A DNA stretch of 64,000 nucleotides from Desulfobulbus elongatus DSM 2908 (GTDB taxonomy: Bacteria > Desulfobacterota > Desulfobulbia > Desulfobulbales > Desulfobulbaceae). Shown here in pieces: positions 53,770 through 61,803 of the stretch. Positions within the stretch are counted from its first letter, which is position 1; each line of letters opens with the position of its first letter. A model generated the notes under the pieces. That model was not told the DNA's origin, did not search any database, and saw only the letters and a list, made by a program, of their open reading frames with translations. The position numbers and the translations under genes were made by a program. The stretch spans positions 1 to 64,000 of the forward strand of contig NZ_JHZB01000010.1 of NCBI RefSeq assembly GCF_000621145.1, written 5' to 3'.

Positions 53770-55728
53770 ATGCAATTCTTTCTCTTTGGCTCCATTCGCA
53801 AAAGTCTGATCGTGCTGGTCTTGCTGGCAGTGCTGCCGGCGCTGGCCATCCTGCTCTATACCGGCCGGGAGCTGCGCAGCCAGGTGGTGCAGGAGGCCGA
53901 GAGCTATGCCCTGCGCCAGGTGCAGGCCATGGCGGCCCACCACGAGCGGGTGGTCGACAACGCCCGGCTGCTGTTGATGGCCCTGGCCAAGTCCTCGGAG
54001 GTGCGGAACCTCAATGTCGCCGCCTGCCGGGCGCTGCTGCCCGACATTCTCGCCAGTAACGCCGCCTACGTTTCCCTCTCCCTGGCCGATGCCGATGGCC
54101 ATATCCTCGTCACCGCCCCGGCCGCCACCAACGCCGAGATCGGTGCCTCCCCCTTCTTCCGCGCGGCCATGGAGAGCGGCGTATTTACTGTGGGGGATTA
54201 TACCTTCCAGCAAACCGAGCACCGGGTCGTGGTTCATCTGGCGCAACCGGTCATCGGTCCCGACAACCGGCCGGTCGGCGTGCTGGTGGCCGATTTTGAT
54301 CTGAATTATTTCAGGCGGATTTTTTCCGATACCCGCCTGCCGGAACGGTCGGTCTTCACCCTGACCGATGCCAAGGGCATGCGGCTGACCCGTTTCCCGG
54401 AAACCGAGAAATACACCTGGGTTCGCGATCTGCCGCAGATGGTGGCGCACATGTCCGGCCGCGAGGAGGAGGGCACCTTTCTCGAAACCGGCGTGGACGG
54501 GATCAGGCGCCTCTACAGTTTCAAACGGCTGCATTTTCAGGGCGCTGCCTTTCCCTATCTGATGCTTCGCCTGGGGATTCCCGTGGACGAGGCCCTGGGC
54601 GAGGCCCGGTCCGTGATCAACCGCAACGTCGGTTTGCTGACGCTGGCAACGGTGCTGGCCCTGGTGACCGCATGGTTTGTCGGAGAATTCACCATGATGC
54701 GGCGACTGGCCAGCCTGATCGCCGCTACCGGCAAGGTCAAGACGGGCGACCTGAGTGTCCGCATCGGTGCCGGTGCCGGTTCCGGCGAATTGGGACAGCT
54801 GGCCGGTGCCTTCGACAGCATGGCCGAGGAGTTGGAGCGAAAGGAGGGCGATCGTTCCGCGGCCGAGGAGCAATTGCGCCGGCTGAACGAGGAACTGGAA
54901 GAGCGGGTGGTGCGGCGGACCGAAGAACTGGCCGGCGCCAACCGTGACCTCCAGCAGACGCTCGACGACTTGCAGCGGATGCAGAAGCAGTTGGTGCTCT
55001 CCGAGAAGCTGGCCGCCCTGGGCGAGTTGGTGGCCGGCGTGGCCCATGAAATCAACACACCGGTGGGGGTGGCCCTGTCGGCCGGCTCGACGCTCGCCGA
55101 GAAGAACCGGGCCCTAGCCGATCTCTTTGCCCAGGGCGAGATGAAGCGCTCGGATCTGACCCAGTTTCTCGACGATTCCCGCGAAGGCACCGAGATGATT
55201 CTGGTCAACCTGAACCGCGCCTCGAATCTGATCCGCAGCTTCAAGATGGTGGCGGCCGATCAGGTTTCGGAGCAGCGGCGGTCGTTCAACGTGAAGGGGT
55301 ACATCGACGAGATCCTGCTCAGCCTGCGGCCGAAACTCAAGAAAACCAGCCACCGGATCGCGGTCGCCTGCGACGGGGACTTGGTTATCGAGAGCTATCC
55401 CGGCGCCTTCTCCCAGATTCTGACCAACCTGATCATCAACACCCTCACCCACGGGTTTGCTCCCGAGCAGGCCGGCACCATCCGCATCGAGGTGCGCCGT
55501 ACCGACGGGAACCTGGAACTGCGGTACGCCGACGACGGCAAGGGCATGGCCGCCGAGGTTCGCGACCACATCTTCGAGCCCTTTTTCACCACTTCCCGCA
55601 GCCATGGCTCGACCGGCCTCGGCATGCATATCGTCTTCAACATCGTCACCCGGACCCTGGGCGGCACCATCGTCTGCGAAAGCGCACCGGGGCAGGGGGC
55701 CGTTTTTGTCATAACCATGCCGGTTTGA
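53770..55728 (+). CDS. Cache-domain sensor histidine kinase
   Basis: An inner-membrane kinase of 652 residues. An N-terminal helix (about 10-30), a periplasmic double-Cache-like sensor (about 35-285), a second helix (about 290-310), HAMP, a coiled coil (about 355-415), then HisKA with His426 in A-H-E-I-N-T-P and an HATPase with N-T-L-T-H, D-D-G-K-G-M and T-G-L-G-M-H. The H-E-I-N-T-P-[VL]-G box marks the subgroup that works with DUF3369 or similar response regulators. The ATG at 53770 follows GGGGAG. The HD-GYP regulator follows after 13 bp, so the two are a cognate pair. Confidence 0.88.
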   Translation: MQFFLFGSIRKSLIVLVLLAVLPALAILLYTGRELRSQVVQEAESYALRQVQAMAAHHERVVDNARLLLMALAKSSEVRNLNVAACRALLPDILASNAAYVSLSLADADGHILVTAPAATNAEIGASPFFRAAMESGVFTVGDYTFQQTEHRVVVHLAQPVIGPDNRPVGVLVADFDLNYFRRIFSDTRLPERSVFTLTDAKGMRLTRFPETEKYTWVRDLPQMVAHMSGREEEGTFLETGVDGIRRLYSFKRLHFQGAAFPYLMLRLGIPVDEALGEARSVINRNVGLLTLATVLALVTAWFVGEFTMMRRLASLIAATGKVKTGDLSVRIGAGAGSGELGQLAGAFDSMAEELERKEGDRSAAEEQLRRLNEELEERVVRRTEELAGANRDLQQTLDDLQRMQKQLVLSEKLAALGELVAGVAHEINTPVGVALSAGSTLAEKNRALADLFAQGEMKRSDLTQFLDDSREGTEMILVNLNRASNLIRSFKMVAADQVSEQRRSFNVKGYIDEILLSLRPKLKKTSHRIAVACDGDLVIESYPGAFSQILTNLIINTLTHGFAPEQAGTIRIEVRRTDGNLELRYADDGKGMAAEVRDHIFEPFFTTSRSHGSTGLGMHIVFNIVTRTLGGTIVCESAPGQGAVFVITMPV

Positions 55729-55741
55729 CACGAAAAAGACC

Positions 55742-57322
55742 ATGACCGAACCCGACGAAATCCTGTTCAAGAACGAACCCCCGGAGCCGACCCGGAGCCC
55801 GGCCTCCCAGGCACCGGTCCGCGGCGAGCCCTGGAAGATCCTGATCGTCGACGACGAGGCCGATGTCCACAGCGTCACCACCTACATGATCAAGGGGCTC
55901 GATTTCCTGGGCCGCGGCTTCGCCTTCTTCCATGCCTACAGCGGCGTGGAGGCCCGGGAAATCCTGCGCGAGCACCAGGACATGGCCGTGGTCCTGCTCG
56001 ACGTGGTCATGGAAACCGAGGACAGCGGCCTGCGGCTGGTGCACTATATCCGCGAGGAGCTGAACAACCACGCGGTGCGGATCGTGCTGCGCACCGGCCA
56101 GCCCGGCAAGGCGCCGGCGGCCAAGGTGATCGTGGAGTACGACATCAACGACTACAAGGAGAAGACCGAACTGACCCTGGACAAGATGCTGGTCACGGTG
56201 ATTTCGGCCCTGCGCAGCTACCACTTCATCACCACCCTCGAAAACAACCGCAAGGGCCTGAAGAGGATCATCGACGCCTCCTCCGACATTTTCGAGCGGC
56301 AATCCCTGCACAAGCTCGGCAGCGGCGTGCTCAATCAGCTGACCTCGATCCTCCAGTTGCAGGATGACGGCATCTGCGAGTATGCTTCGGGGCTGACCGC
56401 TTCGAACGTCGAGGGGCAGTCGGTGGTGCTGGCGGCCACCGGCACATTCAGTCGCTATGTCGACCAACCCTTCACCGAGGTGGAAACCGTGCTGATGCAG
56501 ACCGCCCTGTCGCAGGCGCAGTCCCGGCAGCACGGCTTCTTCTGCGAGGAGGGCAAATGCGCCTGGTATTTCAAGAGCCAGACCGGTTCGGAGAATTTTC
56601 TCTATTTCGAGATCGCCAGGGAACTGGATGAAAACGATCGGGATCTGCTGGAGCTGTTCTTCACCAACGTCTCCTTGGCCTATGACAATCTCTTTTTGCA
56701 CAAGGGCATCGAGGACACCCAAAAAGAAATTATCTTCCAGATCGCCGAAACCATGGAGTGCCGGTCCGCCGAAACCGGCAGCCATGTCCGGCGGGTGGCC
56801 GAGTACGCCCGGATGCTGGCCCTCAAGTACGGCCTGAACGAGGAGGAGGCCGAGATGCTCAAGCTGGCCTCCACCCCGCACGACCTGGGCAAGATCGGCA
56901 TCCCGGACTCCATCCTCAACAAACCCGGCCCCCTGACGCCGGAGGAATACCAGATCATCAAGACACATGTCTACCGCGGCCACGACCTGCTGATGCATTC
57001 GTCGAGCCCGATCATCCAGGCTGCGGCCAAGATCATCCTCCAGCATCACGAGCGGTGGGACGGTCAGGGCTATCCCCAGGGACTGCGGGGCGAGGAGATC
57101 CATATCCATGGACGGATCATCGGCGTGGCCGATGTTTTCGACGCCCTGTCCAACCGGCGCGTCTATCACGAGGCCTGGACCTGGGAGGAGGTGTTCGCCC
57201 ATTTCCGGGAGCAGCGGGGCCGCCACTTCGATCCCAGGCTGGTGGACATCCTCCTGGACAACCAGGAGGAATTCAAGGCCATCTGGGCGCGCTACAACGC
57301 CCTCGGGGTGCAGTTCACGTAA
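55742..57322 (+). CDS. REC-DUF3369-HD-GYP response regulator
   Basis: A 526-residue regulator. A REC domain (about 30-160) has Asp87 as phosphoacceptor and R-T-G-Q-P at the Thr/Ser switch. A DUF3369 domain (about 165-325) and an HD-GYP domain follow. The HD-GYP site is intact: H380-D381 in H-D-L-G-K-I-G-I-P and G-Y-P at 443-445, so c-di-GMP hydrolysis to pGpG/GMP is likely, switched by the adjacent Cache kinase. Confidence 0.9.
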   Translation: MTEPDEILFKNEPPEPTRSPASQAPVRGEPWKILIVDDEADVHSVTTYMIKGLDFLGRGFAFFHAYSGVEAREILREHQDMAVVLLDVVMETEDSGLRLVHYIREELNNHAVRIVLRTGQPGKAPAAKVIVEYDINDYKEKTELTLDKMLVTVISALRSYHFITTLENNRKGLKRIIDASSDIFERQSLHKLGSGVLNQLTSILQLQDDGICEYASGLTASNVEGQSVVLAATGTFSRYVDQPFTEVETVLMQTALSQAQSRQHGFFCEEGKCAWYFKSQTGSENFLYFEIARELDENDRDLLELFFTNVSLAYDNLFLHKGIEDTQKEIIFQIAETMECRSAETGSHVRRVAEYARMLALKYGLNEEEAEMLKLASTPHDLGKIGIPDSILNKPGPLTPEEYQIIKTHVYRGHDLLMHSSSPIIQAAAKIILQHHERWDGQGYPQGLRGEEIHIHGRIIGVADVFDALSNRRVYHEAWTWEEVFAHFREQRGRHFDPRLVDILLDNQEEFKAIWARYNALGVQFT

Positions 57323-57467
57323 GGCCCCGCAAGCGGGAAAAACATTTTTCCGTTATCGCGGCCATTCGCTTTTTCTTGAACTCTTTCAGCCGCTCAGGGT
57401 AAGAGATGGGGGCTGAAAACAATGGCGGTTCGCCGCCGCATCAATCCACTGGAGAGGAACGGACAGG

Positions 57468-57989
57468 ATGGGAAAAATCGGGAGAAATCACCCCTGCCCC
57501 TGCGGCTCGGGCAAAAAATACAAGCATTGCTGTCTGCCCGCCCGGCAGGCGGGGGCAAACGGTAGTCCGGCCAATCAGATGAAGATCTCGCTGATGGCCG
57601 CCATCGAAAAGATCCAGGCCCAGGCTGGCGAGAAGAAGGCGGCCTTCAACGAACTCGGCGTTTTTCTGTTTTTCAGCGACCACGAAGGGGATGCCTGGCT
57701 GTTGGAGGCCACCGAGTCCGATGCGGTGCAGCTCGCCCGGGACGGACAGCCCCTGAAGGTGCCCATCGACGAGAATCCCGAGACCATCGAGATCAACTTC
57801 AGCCACACCTTTGCCATTCGCGACCGGCAGCTGTTCCTCACCGCCTATGCCGACAGGGCCGAAACCCGGCTCGACCGGGCGCCCGTCCAGCAGATCCACG
57901 CCGCCATCCGTCGTCTTTTCAAACGCTATCCCAAGGAGATGCTCGCGCGCATGCATGTGGACCCGAGTGGCGGCGAGGCCGAGGCCTAG
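57468..57989 (+). CDS. SEC-C motif zinc-binding protein
   Basis: A 173-residue protein with an N-terminal SEC-C zinc finger (Cys10, Cys12, Cys21, Cys22 in the C-x-C-x8-C-C pattern), as found at the tail of SecA and in UPF0225-type proteins. The rest (40-173) is an uncharacterised domain with no known motif. It stands after the HD-GYP gene and before a VanZ gene. The gap before it contains a palindromic TTTCAGCC/GGCTGAAA near 57388-57417. Confidence 0.75.
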   Translation: MGKIGRNHPCPCGSGKKYKHCCLPARQAGANGSPANQMKISLMAAIEKIQAQAGEKKAAFNELGVFLFFSDHEGDAWLLEATESDAVQLARDGQPLKVPIDENPETIEINFSHTFAIRDRQLFLTAYADRAETRLDRAPVQQIHAAIRRLFKRYPKEMLARMHVDPSGGEAEA

Positions 57990-57998
57990 GGACCCGGC

Positions 57999-58421
57999 AT
58001 GGACCGGCCGAAGGCGAGATGCCGCCTGCTCCCCGTGCTCCTGGCCATGGGGGCGATTTTTTACCAGTCGCACCAGCCGGGAAACAGTTTTTCCCTGCCG
58101 GAGATCGACCATGTCGACAAATTGCTCCATTCCCTGGTTTATGCGGTGCTGGCGCTTGCCTTTCTTTTTGCCCTGCCGCCGCAATGGCGACGGCAGCGGC
58201 CGTGGCTGGCTGGATGGGTGACGGTGCTGTTCTGCCTGCTGTACGGGATTTCCGATGAGGTGCATCAGGCCTTCATTCCCGGCCGGCATGCTGGCATCGA
58301 CGATCTGGCGGCCGATGTTGCCGGCGGCCTGCTGGCGGTGGTCGGCTGCTGGGGATGGCGGCGATGGCGAACGATCATGAAGAGCCGAGGACTTCCCCAT
58401 GAGCCGTCTTGTTCTGGATGA
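57999..58421 (+). CDS. VanZ-family membrane protein
   Basis: A 140-residue inner-membrane protein with four predicted helices. The VanZ pattern is visible: D-H-V-D-K-L-L-H near residue 37, Y-G-I-S-D-E-V-H-Q and P-G-R-H-A-G-I-D-D-L-A-A-D. VanZ domains are found in teicoplanin resistance and in many housekeeping settings with unclear function. Its 3' end overlaps the hydrolase gene by 23 bases, suggesting cotranslation. Confidence 0.8.
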   Translation: MDRPKARCRLLPVLLAMGAIFYQSHQPGNSFSLPEIDHVDKLLHSLVYAVLALAFLFALPPQWRRQRPWLAGWVTVLFCLLYGISDEVHQAFIPGRHAGIDDLAADVAGGLLAVVGCWGWRRWRTIMKSRGLPHEPSCSG

Positions 58422-59172
58422 ACGGCATCAGCTCTTTTATGAGCGCCTGGCGGGCGAGGCCGGCCGCCCCTGGCTGGTGTTCCTGCACGAAGGTTTGGGC
58501 AGCGTGGCCCAGTGGGGGGACTTTCCCCGCGATCTGTGCCGCCGGACCCGCTGTCCGGGCCTGGCCTACGACCGGCTCGGTCACGGCCGTTCTACCGGGC
58601 TCATCCGGCCCCGCACCAACCGCTATCTCCATGAATATGCCCTGGACGAGTTGCCCAGGGTGCTCGCGGCCCTGATTCCCGGCCAGCGCTTTGTGCTCGT
58701 CGGTCATTCCGACGGCGGCAGCATCAGTCTGATTTTCGGCGCGGAAAAGCCTGCGGGCCTGGTGGGTATTATCACAGAAGCCGCCCATGTCATGGTCGAG
58801 CAGGTGACGGTCGACGGCGTGCGGCAGGCGCAGGCGGCGTGGGCGCAGGGCAAGCTCAGGAAGGGGCTGGCCCGCTCCCACGGCGAAAAAAGCGAGACCC
58901 TGTTCCGGGCCTGGGCCGAAACCTGGACCAGTGCCCCATTCCGCTCCTGGTCCATCGAAGATCTGCTGCCATCCATCGAGGTGCCCCTACTGGTGCTCCA
59001 GGGCCGGAACGATCAGTACGGCACCCCGGCCCAGGTGGAAGCCATCGTCAGCCGGTCCGGCGGCTCCGCCACCCCGCTGCTCCTGGAGGAGTGCGGCCAT
59101 TCTCCCCACCTCGACTTCCCGGCATTGACCCTGGACCTGATGGCCTGCTTCGTCAACCGGATCGCCCGCTGA
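58399..59172 (+). CDS. Alpha/beta-fold hydrolase
   Basis: A 257-residue cytosolic hydrolase. The nucleophile is Ser104 in G-H-S-D-G-G, with an acid residue in G-R-N-D-Q-Y and the catalytic His in C-G-H-S-P-H-L-D; H-E-G-L-G-S forms the oxyanion loop. It resembles hydroxy-acid/aryl esterases or C-C hydrolases such as BphD-like enzymes, but the substrate cannot be told. It overlaps the VanZ gene and ends at a bidirectional terminator. Confidence 0.85.
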   Translation: MSRLVLDERHQLFYERLAGEAGRPWLVFLHEGLGSVAQWGDFPRDLCRRTRCPGLAYDRLGHGRSTGLIRPRTNRYLHEYALDELPRVLAALIPGQRFVLVGHSDGGSISLIFGAEKPAGLVGIITEAAHVMVEQVTVDGVRQAQAAWAQGKLRKGLARSHGEKSETLFRAWAETWTSAPFRSWSIEDLLPSIEVPLLVLQGRNDQYGTPAQVEAIVSRSGGSATPLLLEECGHSPHLDFPALTLDLMACFVNRIAR

Positions 59173-59178
59173 GACGAA

Positions 59179-59227
59179 AAAACGAAAGCCTGGCGGCGGA
59201 GAAGTGTCCGCTGGCAGGCTTTCGTTT
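59179..59227. terminator. Bidirectional terminator between the hydrolase gene and hemB
   Basis: Arms of about 12 bp (AAACGAAAGCCTG-like and CAGGCTTTCGTTT) enclose an inner GCGGA/TCCGC hairpin. Runs of A on the left and T on the right let it serve both convergent genes. Confidence 0.85.
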
Positions 59228-59253
59228 GGAGAATGGTGGCCCCGTGAGCGGGA

Positions 59254-60234
59254 TTACTGCCCGTTTGCCAGCAGCCGGGCCATGTCCTTGGCGAAGTAGG
59301 TGAGGATGAGGTCGGCGCCGGCGCGGCGGATGGCGATCAGGGATTCGGCCATCACCCGCTCGCCGTCGATCCAGCCCTTTTCGGCGGCGGCCTTGATCAT
59401 GGCGTATTCGCCGCTGACCTGGTAGGCGGCCACCGGCAGGTCGAACTCGTCGCGCAGCCGGCTGATGATGTCGAGGTAGGCCAGGGCCGGTTTGACCATG
59501 AGGATATCGGCACCCTCGTCGACATCGAGGGTAGCCTCGCGCAAGGCCTCCCTGCTGTTGGCCGGGTCCATCTGGTAGCTGCGGCGGTCGCCGAATTGCG
59601 GCGCGCACTCGGCGGCGTCGCGGAACGGGCCGTAGAAGGCCGAGGCGTACTTGACCGCATAGGACATGATCGGCACCATGTGGTACGAATTCTCGTCGAG
59701 CGCGGTACGGATCTCGCTCACCCGGCCGTCCATCATGTCCGAGGGCGCCACCATGTCGGCCCCGGCCTGGGCATGGGACAGGGCGGTCCTGGCCAGCAGT
59801 TCGAGGGTGGCGTCGTTGTCGACCTCGTTGCCGGCCAGGCAGCCGCAGTGGCCGTGGTCGGTGTACTCGCAGAGGCAGACATCGGTCACCACGGTCATCT
59901 CCGGCGCCTTGTTCTTCAGCTCGCGGATCGCCCGCTGGACAATGCCGTTGTTGGCGTAGGCGCCGGAACCGAGGCCGTCTTTCTTCTCCGGCAGGCCGAA
60001 CAGGATGACCGAGCGGACCCCGAGGGAGAGGCATTCTTTCGCTTCCCTGGCCAGTTGGTCGACCGACAGCCGGAAGACGCCCGGCATGGAAGACACCTCC
60101 TCGCGGACGCCCTTGCCGGGAAGAACGAACAGGGGATAGATCATCTGCTCCGGCGCCAGCCGGGTTTCGCGGATCATGGCGCGGAAGGTTTCGGTTCGGC
60201 GCATTCGGCGCGGGCGGTATTCAGGAAAAACCAT
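59254..60234 (-). CDS. hemB: Delta-aminolevulinic acid dehydratase (porphobilinogen synthase)
   Basis: Condenses two 5-aminolevulinates to porphobilinogen for haem, sirohaem and corrinoids. The 326 residues carry the zinc site [11 protein letters not shown] (Cys120, 122, 130) and both active-site lysines, Lys195 and Lys248 (I-L-M-V-K-P-A). So it is the zinc-dependent type. Starts at ATG 60234 ([10 protein letters not shown]); an upstream extension lacks homology. It is followed by the NtrC-type regulator on the same strand. Confidence 0.96.
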   Translation of the reverse strand: MVFPEYRPRRMRRTETFRAMIRETRLAPEQMIYPLFVLPGKGVREEVSSMPGVFRLSVDQLAREAKECLSLGVRSVILFGLPEKKDGLGSGAYANNGIVQRAIRELKNKAPEMTVVTDVCLCEYTDHGHCGCLAGNEVDNDATLELLARTALSHAQAGADMVAPSDMMDGRVSEIRTALDENSYHMVPIMSYAVKYASAFYGPFRDAAECAPQFGDRRSYQMDPANSREALREATLDVDEGADILMVKPALAYLDIISRLRDEFDLPVAAYQVSGEYAMIKAAAEKGWIDGERVMAESLIAIRRAGADLILTYFAKDMARLLANGQ

Positions 60235-60351
60235 GGGATGCCTCAATCGAAAATGGGTTGGTTCAGTGGTCGTGTTCGGAAGAGCGGGGCGGTGCCTGTT
60301 GGGGCCGATGCCGGGGCCAGCGGCGTCCTCGGACATCCGCCGGCGATGACG

Positions 60352-61716
60352 CTATTTTACCGCGATGCCCAGGGCCTTCACTTTCTTGTGCAGGTGGCTG
60401 CGCTCCATGCCGATCTGCTCGGCGGTTTTTGAGATGTTGCCGTCGTTTTCCGCAAGCCTGGCCTGCAGATACTCGGTCTCGAAGCGGCGGCGGGCCTCCT
60501 TGTAATCGAGATGCCGGTAGGCCTGGTCCACAGGCCGGGCCGGCGGCTCCAGCAGGGGGGCGTTGCCGAGGAACAGGGCCACATCCTCGGCCTCGATTTC
60601 GTCGGCCGGCGTCATGATCACCAGCCGTTCCACCAGGTTGCGCAGTTCGCGCACATTGCCCGGCCAGGCGTGCCGCTGGAGCAGATGCAGGGCCGCGGCG
60701 GAGAACTGTTTGCGGCCGATGCCCTTGCGGCGGAACTGGTTGATGAAGTCGGCCACCAGCAGGGGAATGTCCTCGCGCCGGTCCACCAGGTCGGGCACCA
60801 TGATGGGCACCACGTTGAGCCGGTAGAAGAGATCGGCCCGGAAGGCGCCCCTCTCGATTTCCTCTTCCAGATTCTTGTTGGTGGCCGCCAGCACCCGCAC
60901 ATCGACCTCGATGGTGCGCGAGCCGCCGACCCGCTCGAATTTCTGTTCCTGCAGAATGCGGAGCACCTTGGCCTGGCTCTTCAAGCTCATGTCGCCGATT
61001 TCGTCGAGGAAGAGGGTGGAGCCGCTGGCCTGGTCGAACTTGCCCTTCTTGTTCTCCGTCGCCCCGGTGAAGGCGCCCTTGACATGGCCGAACAGCTCGG
61101 ACTCGATCAATTCCTCGGGAATGGCCGCGCAATTGACCGCCACCATCGGCTGCCGTGCCCGGCGGGACAGGCGGTGGATGGTCTGGGCCACCAACTCCTT
61201 GCCGGTGCCGTGGCCGCCCCGGATCAGCACCCAGGCGTCAGTGGGCGCCACCCGTTCGATCTGCTGCCGCAGCTGCACCACCAGCGGGCTGGTGCCGGTG
61301 ATGTTGACCGGGGCCGGGCCGCTCTCCCGCAGCAGCTGGTTTTCCCGCTCCAGGTGCGCCAGCTGCAATCCCTTTTTGATCGAGAGAATGGTTTTGTCGT
61401 AGGAGAGCGGTTTTTCGATGAAATCGAAGGCACCGCTACGGGTGGCCTGCACCGCGGTTTCGATGGTGCCGTGGCCCGAGATCATGATCACCGGCAGGGA
61501 AAAGCGCTGCCTGATCAGTTTCAGGGCCTCCAGACCGTCCATGCCCGGCATCCAGATGTCGAGCAGGACCAGGTGCACATCCTTTTCGTCCAGCATCTGC
61601 ATCCCCTCCTCGGCGCTCGCCGCGGTCAGGGGCGCAAACCCCTCGTCGGCCAGGATGCCCGCGAGGCTGTCGCGGATGGCGGCCTCGTCGTCGATAATGA
61701 GAATGGTGTCGGGCAT
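60352..61716 (-). CDS. Sigma-54-dependent response regulator (NtrX-like)
   Basis: A 454-residue regulator with a receiver (Asp53), an AAA+ domain and a Fis-type helix-turn-helix (D-G-N-I-S-K-T-A-E-Q-I-G-M near the C-terminus). G-A-F-T-G-A and the Walker B are intact; Walker A reads G-G-H-G-T-G-K-E instead of the usual G-E-S-G-T-G-K-E. It lies 87 bp downstream of an NtrY-like kinase, so it is probably its partner, in the NtrXY style. Target genes are unknown. Confidence 0.9.
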   Translation of the reverse strand: MPDTILIIDDEAAIRDSLAGILADEGFAPLTAASAEEGMQMLDEKDVHLVLLDIWMPGMDGLEALKLIRQRFSLPVIMISGHGTIETAVQATRSGAFDFIEKPLSYDKTILSIKKGLQLAHLERENQLLRESGPAPVNITGTSPLVVQLRQQIERVAPTDAWVLIRGGHGTGKELVAQTIHRLSRRARQPMVAVNCAAIPEELIESELFGHVKGAFTGATENKKGKFDQASGSTLFLDEIGDMSLKSQAKVLRILQEQKFERVGGSRTIEVDVRVLAATNKNLEEEIERGAFRADLFYRLNVVPIMVPDLVDRREDIPLLVADFINQFRRKGIGRKQFSAAALHLLQRHAWPGNVRELRNLVERLVIMTPADEIEAEDVALFLGNAPLLEPPARPVDQAYRHLDYKEARRRFETEYLQARLAENDGNISKTAEQIGMERSHLHKKVKALGIAVK

Positions 61717-61803
61717 GGGCAGGTGGCGAAAAAAAAGAGCGGTTGCGGTGCGCGGAGCGGCTGTTCGCGGGCGATCGTTCAGCTGAACGATGGCGCCATC
61801 ATA

